NCBI RefSeq assembly: GCF_000170755.1
Contig: NZ_ABCK01000026.1
Coordinates: 1-64,000 of the forward strand
Direction: 5' to 3'
Length of the DNA stretch: 64,000 nucleotides
Source: Lentisphaera araneosa HTCC2155
GTDB lineage: Bacteria; Verrucomicrobiota; Lentisphaeria; Lentisphaerales; Lentisphaeraceae
In this document: positions 8,016-17,295 of the stretch, one piece after another
How the letters are laid out: each line of letters opens with the position of its first letter
Position numbering within the stretch: the stretch's first letter is position 1
The notes under the pieces: model-generated
What the model was told of the DNA's origin: nothing
Databases searched by the model: none
Seen by the model: only the letters and a program-made list of their open reading frames with translations
Program-made: the position numbers and the translations under genes

Positions 8016-9833
8016 TTAAGCCAAGTTATCCATAATAAATTGTTTGCGATCACCCGTATTACTGCCCATGAAGAAATCGAGGACATGGGGGATGTCGCTC
8101 ATTTTTTCAATATTGACCTGAATGATGCGCATGTCCTCACCAATGAATTGGCCGAATTCGTTTGGTGAAATTTCCCCGAGACCTTTGAATCGAGTGATCT
8201 CATGACCACGTCCCAGCTTGGCTACGGCTTCGTCTTTTTCTTCTTCGTCATAGCAATAAACCGTTTCTTTTTTATTTCGCACTCGGTAAATCGGCGTTTC
8301 GAGTATGTACAGGTGGCCGTTGGTGACGAGGCCTTCGAAGAAGGTGAGAAAATAAGTGAGCAGTAAATTACGAATGTGAAGACCATCTTGGTCGGCATCC
8401 GTTGCAATGATAACTTTGGCATAGCGTAAGTCGTCGAGGCTATCTTCAATATTGATCGCCTTCATCATGAAGTAGAGTTCTTCGTTTTTGTAAACGAATT
8501 CTCGCTTCATATTATGACTATTCTTCGGCTTACCTCGAAGTGGGAAAAGTGCTTGAGTTAAAACGTCGCGGCAAGAAATCATCGAGCCAGTTGCTGAATC
8601 ACCCTCAGTGATAAAAATCATTGACTCTTCACCAAGAGTCGACTTGTCGTTAAGGTGATGTTTGCAGTCACGCAATTTCGGTATTTTGAAAGAAACCTTT
8701 TTTTGCTTGTCTTTAGCGAGTTTCTTGAGATCAGTGATGTTTTTACGCATCTTCTCATTGAGAGTGACTTTCTCTAAGAGGCGATCGGCAACATTTTTAT
8801 TCTTGTGCAAGAAATCAGTGACAAAAGCTTTTACTTTGTTCACAACCTCACTACGGATCTCAGTGTTGCCTAATTTATTCTTGGTTTGTGATTCGAAAAT
8901 GGGTTCTTTTACTTTGACGGCAACGGCACCAAAGAGGCCATCCCGTACATCAGAGCCATCGAAATTTTTCCCAGCATAATCATTGACGCCTTTGAGGATG
9001 CCTTCACGGAAAGCTTGCTGGTGAGTGCCGCCATCATTCGTGTACTGGCCATTAACGTAGGAGTAATAATTTTCGCCGTAGTTGCCCGTGTGACAGAAAC
9101 CAAATTCTAAGCGGTCATCGCGATGATAAATAATATCGTAGAGCTTTTCATCATTGATTTCTTTTTCAATGAAATCGCGCAGGCCATTGCGCGAATAAAA
9201 TTTTTGGCCGTTGAGATAAAGGCTAAGCCCACGGTTGAGGTAAGCATAACCCCACATACGTCTATCGATAAAGCCGAGATCAATTTTGTACTTAGGGAAA
9301 ATTTCGCGTGAGGGAGAAAATTCGACTTCGGTACCGTTTTCTTCGTCAGTTTTACCATCGTTTTCACTTACGAGTACACCTTCTTCAAAACAAGCTTCTT
9401 TGAATTTGCCATCGCGGAAAGACTTGACTCGAAAATGAGCAGATAAGGCGTTGACGGCTTTTGTGCCGACACCATTTAGACCGACTGAGAATTCGAAGGC
9501 ATTGCCATCATATTTGCCGCCAGTATTCATTTTGGAGACACAATCAACGACAGCGCCGAGGGGGATACCTCGTCCATAGTCACGTGTATAAAAAGTTCCG
9601 GCCTCAGTATCAATCTTAAGGTCGATTTTGTTGCCATGGTTCATGATGAATTCGTCGATACAGTTATCGAGGACTTCTTTGAGAAGAACGTAAATGCCGT
9701 CGTTTTGGTTACTGCCGTTGCCGAGGCGCCCAATATACATACCCGGTCTTTTGCGGATGTGTTCTAAAGGGTCAAGCGTCTGAATTTGTTTTTCGTCGTA
9801 CTCGGCAGGAGCTTTCTTTTCGGCCATTGACAT
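8016..9833 (-). CDS. parE: DNA topoisomerase IV subunit B (ParE/GyrB family)
   Basis: This is the ATPase subunit partnering the downstream ParC-like protein. The GHKL ATP site is visible in EVLDNCIDEF (Glu and Asn), RDYGRGIPLG and GLNGVGTKAVNALS. The TOPRIM part shows ITEGDSATGS and IATDADQDGLHIRNLLL, and the C-terminus carries ITRFKGLGEISPNEF. The longest frame starts at 9854. The ATG at about 9833 (MAEKKAP) is better placed behind a GGGA box and gives a sensible N-terminus ahead of the conserved LDPLEHIRKRPGMYIG. The length (about 605 residues) suits the ParE class. It is first in a leftward operon parE-parC-membrane protein. Confidence 0.86.
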   Translation of the reverse strand: MSMAEKKAPAEYDEKQIQTLDPLEHIRKRPGMYIGRLGNGSNQNDGIYVLLKEVLDNCIDEFIMNHGNKIDLKIDTEAGTFYTRDYGRGIPLGAVVDCVSKMNTGGKYDGNAFEFSVGLNGVGTKAVNALSAHFRVKSFRDGKFKEACFEEGVLVSENDGKTDEENGTEVEFSPSREIFPKYKIDLGFIDRRMWGYAYLNRGLSLYLNGQKFYSRNGLRDFIEKEINDEKLYDIIYHRDDRLEFGFCHTGNYGENYYSYVNGQYTNDGGTHQQAFREGILKGVNDYAGKNFDGSDVRDGLFGAVAVKVKEPIFESQTKNKLGNTEIRSEVVNKVKAFVTDFLHKNKNVADRLLEKVTLNEKMRKNITDLKKLAKDKQKKVSFKIPKLRDCKHHLNDKSTLGEESMIFITEGDSATGSMISCRDVLTQALFPLRGKPKNSHNMKREFVYKNEELYFMMKAINIEDSLDDLRYAKVIIATDADQDGLHIRNLLLTYFLTFFEGLVTNGHLYILETPIYRVRNKKETVYCYDEEEKDEAVAKLGRGHEITRFKGLGEISPNEFGQFIGEDMRIIQVNIEKMSDIPHVLDFFMGSNTGDRKQFIMDNLA

Positions 9834-9984
9834 TCCCGTGTGTTTATGAATCAAGTAATAATAGGGAATATAGGCGGGTGCTTTTTCTTTGTCAATTTGA
9901 GCTCAGAAGCTTTTCTCTTTGAGTGTAAAAAATTAGAGAGGTTTATTGCTCTATACTTACGATTTTGTCTTGTGGAGTGTTTTT

Positions 9985-10332
9985 TTACTCCGAGAGGTTT
10001 TGTTGGCGGAAGTCTTCGGTAAGGGTGAGGAGCATATGCAAAGCGATCTTTTTTTGCTCTTGTTTGAGGCCTTTGAGGCATGTTCGGATCATGTCTTTGG
10101 GGTCGAGTTCTTCCCAATTATTGATTTCTACATAATTACTCAATTCAAGATTTGCCTGTTGGCTCAGCGCAAAGATTTTATCTTGTGCATACATTCCTGG
10201 CTTTCTCGAGCCATTCTTCCAGTTTGAGATGGTTTGTTGTGTCACCATACACTTTTCTGCCAGCTGAGATTGGGTCATGTGCAAATGCCCAATGATATCG
10301 CTTACTAATTCTGCCCAGTCATAATCTTTCAT
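9985..10332 (-). CDS. XRE-family helix-turn-helix regulator
   Basis: This 115-residue protein is probably a DNA-binding transcription regulator. The N-terminal half is a Cro/C1-type helix-turn-helix: MTQSQLAEKCMVTQQTISNW followed by KNGSRKPG, at about residues 19-47. The rest is helical, without a recognised ligand domain. It lies between the divergent leu operon and parE, reading toward parE with a 130-base gap, so it may control itself, leuC or neither. The sequence does not decide this. Confidence 0.8.
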   Translation of the reverse strand: MKDYDWAELVSDIIGHLHMTQSQLAEKCMVTQQTISNWKNGSRKPGMYAQDKIFALSQQANLELSNYVEINNWEELDPKDMIRTCLKGLKQEQKKIALHMLLTLTEDFRQQNLSE

Positions 10333-10645
10333 GTTGTCTCCTACTTACACATCCTTTGAGTTAATATTATGTGTCTAAAAGTTCAAAACCAAGAAAAACT
10401 AAGTGAGATAGTGAAAACAAATTAATATTTTTATGAAATATTTATTTAGGGAACAACTGGTTTGCGATTAGCGCATTGATTTAAAAGTCTTTAGAGAAGA
10501 ATTCAATATGGCTTTTACCCACGATATTCGAGTTGCTTTTTTATGTGCTTGTGCTAAAACTATGGGCTATTATTTATGTCAGTAAAAAATTAATAATTTT
10601 TTAGGCATGAGAGACTTTTATTAAAAAATAAGCGGAGACTTCCTC
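10333..10645. other. Intergenic region upstream of leuCDB
   Basis: This 313-base gap lies between the divergent XRE regulator and leuC and must hold both promoters, but no clear -35/-10 pair was found. A 25-codon open frame (10509-10586) is present, but it lacks a leucine run and a good ribosome site. An AT-rich inverted repeat (AAAAAATTAATAATTTTTTA) lies near 10587-10606. A GGAG box at 10634-10637 sits 8 bases before the leuC ATG and supports that start. Confidence 0.4.
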
Positions 10646-11947
10646 ATGGGAATGACCTTAACTGAAAAAATTATTGCCAATGCAGCAGGGCGCGACTCTG
10701 TGAAAGCAGGCGAGAATGTATGGGTAGACGTCAACGTCTTGATGACCCATGATGTTTGTGGACCGGGTACAATCGGTATCTTTAAAGATAAATTTGGTGC
10801 TGACGCCAAAGTCTTTGATAAAGAGAACGTCGTGATTATTCCTGATCACTACATTTTTACTGAAGACAAAAGAGCGCTTCGTAACATCGATATCCTCACA
10901 GACTTTGCTAAAGAGCAAGATATTCCTAATTATTACCAGCCAGGTACAGATAATTACATGGGTGTATGCCACGTGACTCTTCCTGAAAAAGGGCATGTTC
11001 GCCCAGGTGAAATTATTCTCGGAACGGACTCACACACTTGTACTCACGGTGCACTTGGTGCTTTCGCTACAGGTATTGGTAACACAGATGCTGCTTTCAC
11101 AATGGGAACTGGCCGTACTTGGTTAAAAATTCCTGAGACCATCAAATTTGTTCTCAATGGCAAGCTTCCAAAAACAATGATGGCAAAAGACCTCATCCTT
11201 CACATGATTGGTGAAATTGGTTTTTCTGGTGCGACTTACTGTGCTATGGAATTCGAAGGTCCAGTTATTGATGAACTCTCTATCGAAGAACGCATGACTA
11301 TCTGTAACATGGCGATTGAAGCTGGTGGTAAAAATGGCGTCATCGCTGCGGATGCAAAAGTAGAAGCTTATGTTAAAGAGCGTACTGATGTTCCTTATAC
11401 ACTTTTCAAAGCTGATGCGGATGCAGACTACAAAGACGTTTACGAAATCAATTGTTCAGAACTCGAGCCCACAGTAGCGATTCCTTCAGCTCCAGATAAA
11501 CGTAAAGGCGTTAGCGAGATCGCAGGTACGGATCTGACTCGTGCTTATATCGGTTCTTGTACGGGTGGTAAGACGGAAGACTTTGCAGCAGCTGCAGAAA
11601 TTATGTACGGTCAAAAAGTGGCCATGGATACTTTCGTCGTGCCTTCAACAACTTTCGTAGAAAAAGACCTTAATACACTCAAGTTTAAAGACAAAACCTA
11701 CATGGAAATTTTCCTTGAAGCGGGTTGTCGTATTGGACCTCCGGGTTGTGCAGCCTGTCTCGGTGGACCTGAAGATACTTTTGGGCGTACTCATGCAGAA
11801 GAAATCGTTGTTTCTACAACGAACCGTAACTTCCCTGGTCGTATGGGTTCTATGCAAGCAAAAGTTTATCTCGCATCTCCTTACGTTGCGGCAGCTAGTG
11901 CACTCACTGGCGTGATCACAAAACCTGATTCATATTTAGAGGATTAA
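10646..11947 (+). CDS. leuC: 3-isopropylmalate dehydratase large subunit
   Basis: Together with LeuD it isomerises 2-isopropylmalate to 3-isopropylmalate in leucine synthesis. The protein has 433 residues and is aconitase-like. Motifs seen are LMTHDVCGPG, TDSHTCTHGALGAFATGIGNTD and the iron-sulfur cysteines in SCTGGKTEDF and GPPGCAACLGGPEDTFG. Length and the separate small subunit fit the prokaryotic LeuC/HACN group of about 420 residues, which can also include homoaconitases. The leuD and leuB neighbours decide for leucine synthesis. Start chosen by the GGAG box 8 bases upstream. Confidence 0.92.
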   Translation: MGMTLTEKIIANAAGRDSVKAGENVWVDVNVLMTHDVCGPGTIGIFKDKFGADAKVFDKENVVIIPDHYIFTEDKRALRNIDILTDFAKEQDIPNYYQPGTDNYMGVCHVTLPEKGHVRPGEIILGTDSHTCTHGALGAFATGIGNTDAAFTMGTGRTWLKIPETIKFVLNGKLPKTMMAKDLILHMIGEIGFSGATYCAMEFEGPVIDELSIEERMTICNMAIEAGGKNGVIAADAKVEAYVKERTDVPYTLFKADADADYKDVYEINCSELEPTVAIPSAPDKRKGVSEIAGTDLTRAYIGSCTGGKTEDFAAAAEIMYGQKVAMDTFVVPSTTFVEKDLNTLKFKDKTYMEIFLEAGCRIGPPGCAACLGGPEDTFGRTHAEEIVVSTTNRNFPGRMGSMQAKVYLASPYVAAASALTGVITKPDSYLED

Positions 11948-11949
11948 TC

Positions 11950-12501
11950 GTGAATACAATTATTAAAGGTAAAGCATTTGTTCTCGGCGATAATATCGAC
12001 ACGGATCAAATCATTCCTGCAAAATATCTTTCTTATGACCCTTCAAATCCAGAAGAGAAAAAGTACTTCGGTAAATTTGCCCTTTTCGGTGTGCCAGAAG
12101 GTGAATCGGGTTACCCAGGTGGTGACATTCGCTACGTAAGTGAAGGTTTTGAATCTGACTACAATATCATTATCGCGGGTGAAAACTTCGGTTGTGGCTC
12201 TTCACGTGAGCACGCACCTTTCGCTCTTGCAGAAGCTGGTGCAGAAATCGTCGTCGCTCAATCTTTTGCGCGTATTTACTTCCGTAATAGCGTTAATGGT
12301 GGCTACCTCGTTCCTTCTGAGACACCGGTAAAAATCAACGAAGAAATCGCTACTGGCGAAGAAATCGAAATCAATCTTGATAATAATAAACTAAAGAATC
12401 TGACTTCAGGTAAAGAATACGATCTCAATCCACTTGGCGATATTAAAGCCATTATGGAAGCTGGCGACGTTTTCAAATACGCTAAGCAGATGGGAGAATA
12501 A
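11950..12501 (+). CDS. leuD: 3-isopropylmalate dehydratase small subunit
   Basis: This is the swivel-domain partner of LeuC in a cytoplasmic heterodimer. The 183-residue protein shows [14 protein letters not shown] near the N-terminus and the family motif [14 protein letters not shown], which helps position the substrate. It begins with GTG two bases after the leuC stop, so translation is probably coupled to leuC. The next gene, leuB, follows two bases after its stop. Confidence 0.92.
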   Translation: MNTIIKGKAFVLGDNIDTDQIIPAKYLSYDPSNPEEKKYFGKFALFGVPEGESGYPGGDIRYVSEGFESDYNIIIAGENFGCGSSREHAPFALAEAGAEIVVAQSFARIYFRNSVNGGYLVPSETPVKINEEIATGEEIEINLDNNKLKNLTSGKEYDLNPLGDIKAIMEAGDVFKYAKQMGE

Positions 12502-12503
12502 AA

Positions 12504-13580
12504 ATGGATTTAAAAATCTGTGTATTGCCTGGCGATGGTATCGGCCCGGAAATTATTGAACAAGCCGTAGTCGTACTTGAAAAAGTATGTGAAAAGTTTG
12601 GTCACAATCTCACTACGGAAGAAGCAATTATTGGTGGCGTTTCTATCGACGCACACAATACGCCTCTCACACAAGATACAATTGATAAATGTTTAGCATC
12701 TGATGCGGTACTCATGGGCGCGATCGGCGGACCTAAATGGGACAAAATCGACAAGTCAATTCGTCCTGAGCGTGGTCTTCTTGGTATTCGTAAAGCTCTC
12801 GGTCTCTACGCTAACCTCCGTCCTGCAAAGCTTTGGGAAGAACTCAAAGATGCTTCTTTCCTCAAGGATTCTGTTATTGGTAACGGTCTCGATATCATGG
12901 TTGTTCGTGAACTTATCGGTGGTATCTACTTCGGTGAGCCACGCGGTGAAGGTGTTGACGAAAACGGCGAGCGTTATGCTTACAACACAATGGTTTACAA
13001 AGAGTCAGAAGTTAAGCGTATTGTAAAGCTTGCTTTCGAAATCGCTCGCAAGCGAGGCAGCAAGCTTCACTCAGTAGAAAAAGCTAACGTTCTCGACGTG
13101 TCTCAGCTTTGGAACGAAGTCGCTGAAGAAGTGTCAAAAGACTACACTGACGTGGACTACCACACAATGTATGTTGATAACGCAGCTATGCAGCTCGTTC
13201 GTAACCCAGGTCAGTTCGACACAATCGTGACGGGTAACCTTTTCGGTGACATCATTTCTGATGAAGCTTCAATGATCACGGGTTCAATCGGTATGCTTCC
13301 TTCAGCGTCAATTGGCGATGGTAAAGTAAGCCTTTACGAGCCAATTCACGGTTCGGCTCCAGATATCACAGGTACTGGCAAAGCTAACCCACTCGCAACT
13401 ATCCTTTCTGTTTCAATGATGCTCCGTTATAGCTTCGATCTCGATGCTGAAGCTAACCTCATTGAAGAAACAGTTGCAAAAGTTCTCGCTGAGGGCTACC
13501 GCACTGCAGATATCATGGAAGACGGTAAAGAATGTCTTTCTTGCTCTGAAATGGGTGCACTTGTAGCTTCCAAGCTCTAA
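12504..13580 (+). CDS. leuB: 3-isopropylmalate dehydrogenase
   Basis: It oxidises 3-isopropylmalate with NAD+, followed by decarboxylation, in the third step of the leucine branch. The 358-residue protein starts with [10 protein letters not shown]. It has the substrate arginines in [21 protein letters not shown], the metal and substrate region [12 protein letters not shown], and [20 protein letters not shown] and [12 protein letters not shown] toward the C-terminus. It is the last gene of leuCDB and is followed by a strong hairpin terminator. Isopropylmalate synthase (leuA) is not in the window. Confidence 0.94.
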   Translation: MDLKICVLPGDGIGPEIIEQAVVVLEKVCEKFGHNLTTEEAIIGGVSIDAHNTPLTQDTIDKCLASDAVLMGAIGGPKWDKIDKSIRPERGLLGIRKALGLYANLRPAKLWEELKDASFLKDSVIGNGLDIMVVRELIGGIYFGEPRGEGVDENGERYAYNTMVYKESEVKRIVKLAFEIARKRGSKLHSVEKANVLDVSQLWNEVAEEVSKDYTDVDYHTMYVDNAAMQLVRNPGQFDTIVTGNLFGDIISDEASMITGSIGMLPSASIGDGKVSLYEPIHGSAPDITGTGKANPLATILSVSMMLRYSFDLDAEANLIEETVAKVLAEGYRTADIMEDGKECLSCSEMGALVASKL

Positions 13581-13625
13581 TTCAATTCGATTGAATTGGC
13601 ACACGCGAAAGCGTGAGCTACCTAC

Positions 13626-13662
13626 TAAAAAACTCCGTGGCTTCGGCTTCGGAGTTTTTTTG
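13626..13662 (+). terminator. Rho-independent terminator after leuB
   Basis: A hairpin with arms AAAAAACTCCG and CGGAGTTTTTTT around a short TGGCTTCGGCTT loop lies 45 bases after the leuB stop. The run of T bases on the right arm gives a standard intrinsic terminator on the + strand. The matching A run on the left could also work in the other direction. Confidence 0.88.
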
Positions 13663-13781
13663 TTTAACGCTATATCTATGTGATGATAGTCTGTGCGACG
13701 CTGTCGATCCAGAGCTTGTAGATTTTATGACTTCAAGCATTTTGTTTAGCGTTGATTATTAAGTGTTAAACTGGGATGAGA

Positions 13782-14858
13782 ATGAAAAAGATATTGATAG
13801 TTTTGTTAGTAGGAAGTCTGCTTTTTGGCGCTTGCGTACGTCGCAAAAAAGAGGCGGCACATGGCGGGGTGAAAACACGACTGAAAATTGCCTCTTCATA
13901 TAATAGTGCTTTGCCCATTTTAGGGGATTCAGTCAAGATAATGGCGGATCGTTTGGAACTCTCGAGCGGAGGTGCAATCACGGTGCGACTGATGGAACCG
14001 CAGGATGTGGGTGGGTTACAGGCTATTTTGGAAGCGGTGAGTTCAGGTAAAGTTGATGCGGGTTATGGCTCGGCAGGTTTTTGGGCAGGAAAGATGCCAG
14101 CAGGCCCTTTGTTTTCTTCAGTGCCTTTCGGACCAGAAGCAGGACCTTATCTCGCTTGGATGAAACAAGGCAATGGCATGAAGCTCTATCAACAGATGTA
14201 TGATGATGCGGGCTATAATGTAAAAGTTCTTTTGTGTACGGTTTTACCTCCCGAGACTTCGGGTTGGTTCAGGAAAGAAATCAATAGTCAAGAAGATCTG
14301 AAGGGGCTCAAGATGCGCTTCTTTGGCTTAGGTGCCCGAGTTATGGAGAAAATGGATGTTTCCACCATGCTTTTGGGAGGCGGAGAAATTTATCCCGCCA
14401 TGGAAAAAGGCGTCATTGACGCAACTGAATTCTCGATGCCTTCGATCGACAAAAAAATTGGTCTCTATAAAATTGCTAAGTACAATTACTTCCCCGGTTG
14501 GCATCAGCAATCCACTTTGCTCGAGTTGATCGTAAACAAAGATAAATGGAACAAATTGCCCGAGTCGCAAAAAGCTCTAATCGAAATGGCCTGTAACGAG
14601 AGCCTGATGAATTCTTTGGCTCAAGGTGAAGGAACCCAGTTCCAGGTGATGAAAGACAACGTGGAAAAATATGATGTGCATATCAAACGTTGGAATGATC
14701 AAATGCTCAAGGCCTACGAGCAAGCTTGGAAAGAAGTGGTGAAGGAAGAATCAGCTAAAGATAAGTTTTTTGATGAAGTTTGGACTGACTTATCTCAATT
14801 TCGTAAAAACTATTCCCTCTGGGAAGATAACGCCTACCTTCCGCGACATCGAAAATGA
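13782..14858 (+). CDS. dctP: TRAP transporter solute-binding lipoprotein (DctP family)
   Basis: It captures an organic acid or similar solute outside the inner membrane and delivers it to the DctQM permease. The N-terminus is a lipoprotein signal (ILIVLLVGSLLFGAC, lipobox LFGAC). The DctP fold is shown by LKIASSYNS, SGKVDAGYGSAGFW, the conserved arginine in EDLKGLKMRFFG, and GEIYPAMEKGVIDATEFSMP. An ATG at 13776 is in frame, but the second ATG at 13782 gives a cleaner signal peptide. The gene ends with an ATGA overlap into dctQ. The substrate cannot be read from sequence. Confidence 0.88.
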   Translation: MKKILIVLLVGSLLFGACVRRKKEAAHGGVKTRLKIASSYNSALPILGDSVKIMADRLELSSGGAITVRLMEPQDVGGLQAILEAVSSGKVDAGYGSAGFWAGKMPAGPLFSSVPFGPEAGPYLAWMKQGNGMKLYQQMYDDAGYNVKVLLCTVLPPETSGWFRKEINSQEDLKGLKMRFFGLGARVMEKMDVSTMLLGGGEIYPAMEKGVIDATEFSMPSIDKKIGLYKIAKYNYFPGWHQQSTLLELIVNKDKWNKLPESQKALIEMACNESLMNSLAQGEGTQFQVMKDNVEKYDVHIKRWNDQMLKAYEQAWKEVVKEESAKDKFFDEVWTDLSQFRKNYSLWEDNAYLPRHRK

Positions 14859-15361
14859 CTCAGCTGGCCAAGTGGATTGAAGCGGCGCTTAAGAAGTTTT
14901 GTGAATTGTGTTTGTGGGCCAACTTCATTCTTATATTTCTTATTGTTTTTCAAGTGGTGGCGCGCTATGCCTTTAACTTCACTTGGGCCTCTTTAGAAGA
15001 GTTACAATGGCACCTTTTCGCTTTTGCGATGTTCACTGGCGTGGCTTACGCGATAGTAGAAAATAGTCATGTGCGAGCGGACCTGCTCTTTGCGAAGTTC
15101 GCAAAAAAATGGCAAGACCGCGTTGAGTTACTCACCATGGTGTTTTGTGTGATTCCTTTTTTCTCACTCATTCTTTTTTATAGCCTCAGTTTTGTGGAGC
15201 GTTCCTATGCGGTGGGTGAGATGTCTAGCGCGCCTGGTGGCTTGCCATACCGTTGGCTTATCAAAGCTTTGATCCCTTTGGCATGCCTACTGATTAATTT
15301 TGCGGCGCTCGCAAAAATCTTGCGCTTAATCGACGCCTTGCGAGGTAAAGATGTATCCTGA
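14855..15361 (+). CDS. dctQ: TRAP transporter small permease (DctQ family)
   Basis: This is the small membrane subunit of a tripartite ATP-independent periplasmic transporter. It has 168 residues and four predicted membrane segments. The family-typical ARYAFNFTWASLEELQWHLF region lies in the first half, and AYAIVENSHVRADLL follows. Its ATG overlaps the dctP stop by four bases, and its end overlaps the dctM start by 11 bases. The three genes therefore form one translationally coupled unit. Confidence 0.88.
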   Translation: MTQLAKWIEAALKKFCELCLWANFILIFLIVFQVVARYAFNFTWASLEELQWHLFAFAMFTGVAYAIVENSHVRADLLFAKFAKKWQDRVELLTMVFCVIPFFSLILFYSLSFVERSYAVGEMSSAPGGLPYRWLIKALIPLACLLINFAALAKILRLIDALRGKDVS

Positions 15362-16715
15362 AGAGTTGATGCTGATTGCCATGTTTGGCATTCTTTTACT
15401 ATTTATTTTTATTGGTGTGCGCATTGCTTTTGCGATTGCGGGAACTGGCATGTTGACCACAGTACTTTGCCTTATATGCAATAAGTATTTTGAAACCAAT
15501 TTCTTTGCCGACTTTAATAATTTGGGGCTCTTGGTGAATCGAGTTTATTCATTGATGTCGAGTAGTCTTCTCGTTGCTTTACCCATGTTTGTCTTTATGG
15601 GAATCATGTTGGAGAAGTCGGGCTTAGCAGAAAATTTGATGGAGTCTTTTCAAAAGATTTTCAGCTCAGTTCGTGGAGGTCTAGCACTCGCCGTAACTCT
15701 GATAGGCTTGCTCTTGGCCGCATCGACAGGCATCATTGGCGCCTCAGTCGTACTCTTGGCACTAATGTCGATCCCCACCATGCTGAAAAATGGCTATAGC
15801 AAGGAATTGGCCTGCGGCACGGTTTGTTCAGCAGGTTGCTTAGGGATTTTAATTCCCCCGAGTATCATGTTGATTTTATTGGCGGATCAAATGGGCGTTT
15901 CAGTGGGCGACCTCTTTCATGCCGCAGTGCTTCCAGGTTTATTACTGACGGCGTCTTATTGTGTCTACATATTTTTTAAAGCCCAAAAAGTCGACAAGAG
16001 CGAGGTCGTGCCATTGCAGAAGGGGGATTTAAAAAAGCTCTTCTTGGCAATCATTCCTCCCATGTTGCTGATGTTCTTGGTTCTCGGTTCGATTTTCTTT
16101 GGTATTGCGACGCCTACAGAAGCGAGTGGGCTTGGCGCCTTTGGCGCAATGATCTTAGCTTTTAGCAGTAAAAAACTCGACTACAAAACTCTTCGCCTCA
16201 GTGTGATGGAGACGGGGAAAACTACGAGCTTCATTATGGCTATTCTCATTGGCGCAGCTTGCTTTTCTTTAACACTTAAAGAATTGGAGGGGGATGAAAT
16301 TATTCGCGAAAATATCATGGCACTGCCTTTCGGCCATACGGGAATTATTTTAGCGATTCTCGCAATGATTTTTCTCTTGGGATTCTTTTTGGATTGGATC
16401 GAAATTACTTTGGTGATGATCCCCATTGTGGCGCCGATCATTTCGGCAATGGCTTTGGAAATGCCTGGGCAAGGTCTAGAGCAAGCGGAACTTATTTGGT
16501 TTGCCATCCTCGTTGCAGTCACACTGCAAACATCTTTCCTTACCCCACCAGTAGGTTTCGCTTTGTTTTACTTGAAGGGCGTCACACCGAAAGAAATCGA
16601 ACTCAAGCACATCTATAAGGGAGTGATCCCCTTTATTATTTTGCAGGTCTTGATTCTCATTCTGATTTTCCTCTTCCCTTCAGTGGTCTTGTGGCTGCCT
16701 TCTTTGGCAGCTTAA
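15351..16715 (+). CDS. dctM: TRAP transporter large permease (DctM family)
   Basis: This is the main transport channel of the TRAP system, driven by an ion gradient, with 454 residues and about a dozen membrane segments. Characteristic motifs are LVALPMFVFMGIMLEKSGLA, AASTGIIGASVVLLALMSIP, GCLGILIPPSIMLILLA and ATPTEASGLGAFGA. The C-terminal LGFFLDWIEITLVMIPIVAP and TSFLTPPVGFALFYLKG are also family hallmarks. It ends the dctPQM operon. Confidence 0.92.
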   Translation: MYPEELMLIAMFGILLLFIFIGVRIAFAIAGTGMLTTVLCLICNKYFETNFFADFNNLGLLVNRVYSLMSSSLLVALPMFVFMGIMLEKSGLAENLMESFQKIFSSVRGGLALAVTLIGLLLAASTGIIGASVVLLALMSIPTMLKNGYSKELACGTVCSAGCLGILIPPSIMLILLADQMGVSVGDLFHAAVLPGLLLTASYCVYIFFKAQKVDKSEVVPLQKGDLKKLFLAIIPPMLLMFLVLGSIFFGIATPTEASGLGAFGAMILAFSSKKLDYKTLRLSVMETGKTTSFIMAILIGAACFSLTLKELEGDEIIRENIMALPFGHTGIILAILAMIFLLGFFLDWIEITLVMIPIVAPIISAMALEMPGQGLEQAELIWFAILVAVTLQTSFLTPPVGFALFYLKGVTPKEIELKHIYKGVIPFIILQVLILILIFLFPSVVLWLPSLAA

Positions 16716-16732
16716 TAGTAAAATTGAACCAC

Positions 16733-16764
16733 AAAAAAGCCCCATGATCGCGATCATGGAGCTT
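16733..16764 (-). terminator. Palindromic terminator between convergent genes
   Basis: A near-perfect 28-base palindrome (arms AAGCCCCATGATCG and CGATCATGGAGCTT, one mismatch) lies between dctM and the convergent small secreted protein gene. Read leftward it ends in a run of six T bases, a good terminator for the minus-strand gene. It could also stop dctM transcripts less efficiently. Confidence 0.7.
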
Positions 16765-16788
16765 CTTGAAAATAGGTGAATAAAAAGC

Positions 16789-17109
16789 TTATTCTTTCTT
16801 TTTCTTTGGAGCTTTAGCTTTTTTGGCAAACTCTTTAATCATAGCGGCAGTGCCAGCATCTGTTTTGTCAGCTTTGACCATGGCCATTTCAAATTTTGCA
16901 TCAGCTGCGGCAACTTTCTTTCCCTCTTTGTCGATGATTTTTGTATCGGCAGTGATTTTGAATGCTTTCTCTTCTTTTTTGATTTTGATTGTAATAGAAT
17001 CGGCAGTCATACTGATGACGCTACCTTTTACGGGCTTGGCTTTTTTGTCTGCAGCCATAAGAGGAGAAGCAATAATTAGGATAAGCAAGAGACTGAGGAT
17101 TTTTTTCAT
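16789..17109 (-). CDS. Small lysine-rich secreted protein
   Basis: This 106-residue protein has a clear signal peptide (ILSLLLILIIASPLMAADKK), so it is exported. The mature part resembles a small beta-barrel of repeated strand patterns (GSVISMTADSITIKIKKEEK). That kind of pattern is seen in DUF5666-like and other OB-type periplasmic proteins, but the family is not certain. The C-terminus is a lysine-rich tail (KKAKAPKKKKE). It stands alone, convergent with the TRAP operon. Confidence 0.65.
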   Translation of the reverse strand: MKKILSLLLILIIASPLMAADKKAKPVKGSVISMTADSITIKIKKEEKAFKITADTKIIDKEGKKVAAADAKFEMAMVKADKTDAGTAAMIKEFAKKAKAPKKKKE

Positions 17110-17240
17110 ATATGACCTTAATGTTTTATTTTAAATTTATTCTTTAACGAATGCAGCGTAAATGTGTGTTACAAAAACAACTATACTTAAGTGAGTGACC
17201 TAGCTACTCACCGACAAATACGATTTTATGGGACATCATC

Positions 17241-17278
17241 AAAAACTTTTGTTTTTATTATGAAAAAGCAAAGTTTTT
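17241..17278 (-). terminator. Terminator after the SASA-type esterase gene
   Basis: The inverted repeat has arms AAAAACTTTTGTTTTT and AAAAAGCAAAGTTTTT around a five-base loop. It lies just beyond the stop codon of the leftward esterase gene at 17296. AT-rich arms and T runs on both sides suit an intrinsic terminator in either direction. Confidence 0.6.
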
Positions 17279-17295
17279 ATGACTAAGAAATCTTT

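Noticed and set aside
10509-10586. 25-codon open frame upstream of leuC as a leucine attenuation leader
   Set aside because: It contains only two leucines and no leucine run, no clear ribosome site, and no terminator hairpin directly after it, so attenuation is not supported.
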